Shown: positions 62,485-64,000 of the stretch, piece by piece | How positions within the stretch are numbered: the stretch's first letter is position 1 | Layout: the number at the start of each line of letters is the position of its first letter | From: Spinacia oleracea | Taxonomy: Eukaryota > Streptophyta > Magnoliopsida > Caryophyllales > Amaranthaceae | Direction of reading: 5' to 3' | NCBI RefSeq assembly: GCF_020520425.1 | Contig: NC_079492.1 | Location: forward strand, 104,505,157 to 104,569,156 | Length of the DNA: 64,000 nt | Translations under genes and position numbers: made by a program | Notes under the pieces: generated by a model | Database searches by the model: none | What the model was told of the DNA's origin: nothing | The model's input: the letters and a program-made list of their open reading frames with translations, nothing else

Positions 62485-63973
62485 AAACCGAGACTTATTC
62501 GATGGATTCTTCTTCTACAGGAGTTTGATTTGGAGATTCGAGATAAGAAGGGTGTTGAGAATGTTGTCGCAGATCATCTCTCTCGGTTGAAATTTTAATC
62601 TAGCACAGACGGGCCTATCAATGATTCGTTTCCTGACGATCATCTATTCTCTGTGTCTTCTCAATCCCCATGGTATGCGGACTTTGAAAACTATTGTGTT
62701 GGTGGCTCCCATCTTCCGGAGTTGACATATCAACAACGTAAGAGATTCTACCATGATGCTAAGCGGTACTTTTGGGATGATCCACATTTGTATCGGAAGT
62801 GTGCTGATGGTATGTTTCGTAGGAGTGTAGCGGACTGGGATACCCAAGGGGTTCTTAAGCATTGGCACAGTTTACCTTCTAGTGGTCATCTTGGTGCTAT
62901 TCCGACCGCCCATCAAACTCTTCAAAGTGGTTTCTATTGGCCTTCTATATTCAAGGATGCTCATTTCTTTTGCAATGCATGTGACGAATGTCAACGAACG
63001 GGCAACATTTCGAAAAGGTAAGAGCTGCCACAGACTGGAATTCTTGAGGTTGAACCTTTTGATGTATGAGGCATCGATTTTATGGGACCGTTCCCTTCTT
63101 CATGTGGGAATCGGTACATCAATTGGTTGCAGTTGATTATGTTACAAAGTGGGTGGAAGCTATTGCATCGCCAACCAATGACTCTAACGTCGTTAAGAAG
63201 CTTTTCAAGAAAATCATCTTTGTCCCAAGGGTCGTGTTTAGTGATGGGGGTTCCCATTTTCATCAACGGACTTTTAAGGCTCTTCTGAAGAAGCACGAAG
63301 TTACTCAAAAGGTTGGCATGGCATATCATCCTCAAACGAGTGGCCAAGTTGAAGTTTCTAATCGAAAGATCAAGAGAATTCTTAAAAAGGTAGTCAATAA
63401 GTCTCAAAAAGATTGGATGACACATTGTGGGCGTTGTGCACGGCCTACAAGACTCCGTTAGGGACAACTCTGTATCGGTTGGTGTATGGCAAAGCTTGTC
63501 ATTTACCGGTTGAAATGGAATATCTCTCTAATTGGGTTGTAAAAGAGATTAATATGGATCTAGAGGCGGCCGGTGAAACGAGACTTCTTCAATTGAATGA
63601 GCTAGATGAACTTCGGTTTGAAGCTTACGAGAATCATAGACTCTACAAGGAGCAAACGAAGAAGTTTCATGATAAGATGATCCAAAAACGAGAGTTCAAC
63701 ATCGGTGATAAGGTCTTGCTTTACAATTTACGAGTACGACTTTTTCCAGGAAAGCTTAAGTCTAGATGGTCCGGACCTTTTACTATCACCGAAGTCAAGG
63801 AACATGGAGCTATTGAGGTTGCTAGTGAAAATGGCACCAAATTCAAAGTGAACGGTCAACGTTTGAAGCTGTACGCTGAAGGAGAGTTTATTGGAAAATT
63901 GGAGACGATCTATCTCTCCGATCCACCCATCGATGCTTGCTTTTTGAATTTTGGAGTCAATCTAATGACTTAA
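62485..63973 (+). pseudogene. Athila-type pol, second part: RNase H end and integrase (broken)
   Basis: Directly after the TSD the RNase H end resumes ([28 protein letters not shown]), closing with a TAA after LKF. The integrase zinc-binding part follows (HLGAIPTAHQTLQSGFYW, CNACDECQRTGN), then a TAA at 63019-63021 and a TGA near 63067. The catalytic core is in another frame: [20 protein letters not shown] and [13 protein letters not shown] hold the three acidic residues. Another shift near 63440 precedes the C-terminal part, which ends at 63973. At least four lesions make it inactive. The pol order matches the gag side at 48-52 kb, so this is one element split by insertion. Confidence 0.9.
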
Positions 63974-64000
63974 AATGAGCGTTAGCTTATCGGGAGGCAA
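63974..64000 (+). other. Post-pol region of the Athila-like element, cut by window end
   Basis: Only 27 bases follow the pol stop. The 3' untranslated part and 3' LTR would lie outside. Confidence 0.5.

Overview
The window is nuclear DNA of a flowering plant, most likely a eudicot with a repeat-rich genome. The evidence is one chloroplast import-channel gene with eight GT-AG exons, one chloroplast-type J-protein gene with four exons, and nested plant LTR retrotransposons (Tekay-like chromovirus, Athila-like, SIRE-like, and a poorly coding Ty1/copia-derived family), plus a CACTA transposon, MITEs and a LINE fragment. The species cannot be named from sequence alone. There is no sign of bacterial genes, CRISPR arrays or rRNA.

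Layout. 1-2559 and 12549-about 16860 are old LTR-retrotransposon DNA (a Tat/Ogre-like RT remnant, minisatellite) split by a complete Tekay-type Ty3/gypsy element (2560-12548, minus strand, TSD CTAGC). About 16860-29962 is a reverse-oriented, truncated copy of a copia-like, GC-island-bearing LTR element. It was later hit by a CACTA transposon (17030-25237, TSD TAA), a Stowaway MITE (25399-25712) and a solo LTR (28276-28844, TSD ATGAG). 29963-42300 is the genic island: TOC75-3 on plus (30793-37033) and a DJC-type J-protein on minus (38184-42141). The genes are convergent, with a 5'-truncated LINE between them (TSD AACTGAGATTA) and a SIRE-type solo LTR inside the J-protein gene (TSD CAGCT). 42300-44664 holds a truncated relative of the copia-like family. 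44665-64000 is Athila-like DNA: the 3' end of one element, an LTR (46317-47998), then gag-pol of a second, whose RNase H region is split by a complete 10.4-kb copia-like element (52098-62484, TSD AAACC).

The two host genes both concern chloroplast proteins: TOC75 is the outer-envelope import channel, and the J-protein looks like a plastid HSP70 co-chaperone. Nothing suggests that they act as an operon-like unit.

The most unusual object is the CACTA element at 17-25 kb. It has perfect CACTA termini, a 3-bp TSD and subterminal TTGCAGCGTACA arrays. It carries exon fragments of two unrelated host genes, a Tudor-like exon of a CCCH/G-patch protein and the bZIP basic-region exons of a TGA factor. 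These have compatible splice phases. It also holds about 27 copies of a roughly 160-bp satellite with a 3-monomer higher-order repeat of about 480 bp. No transposase was recognised in it.
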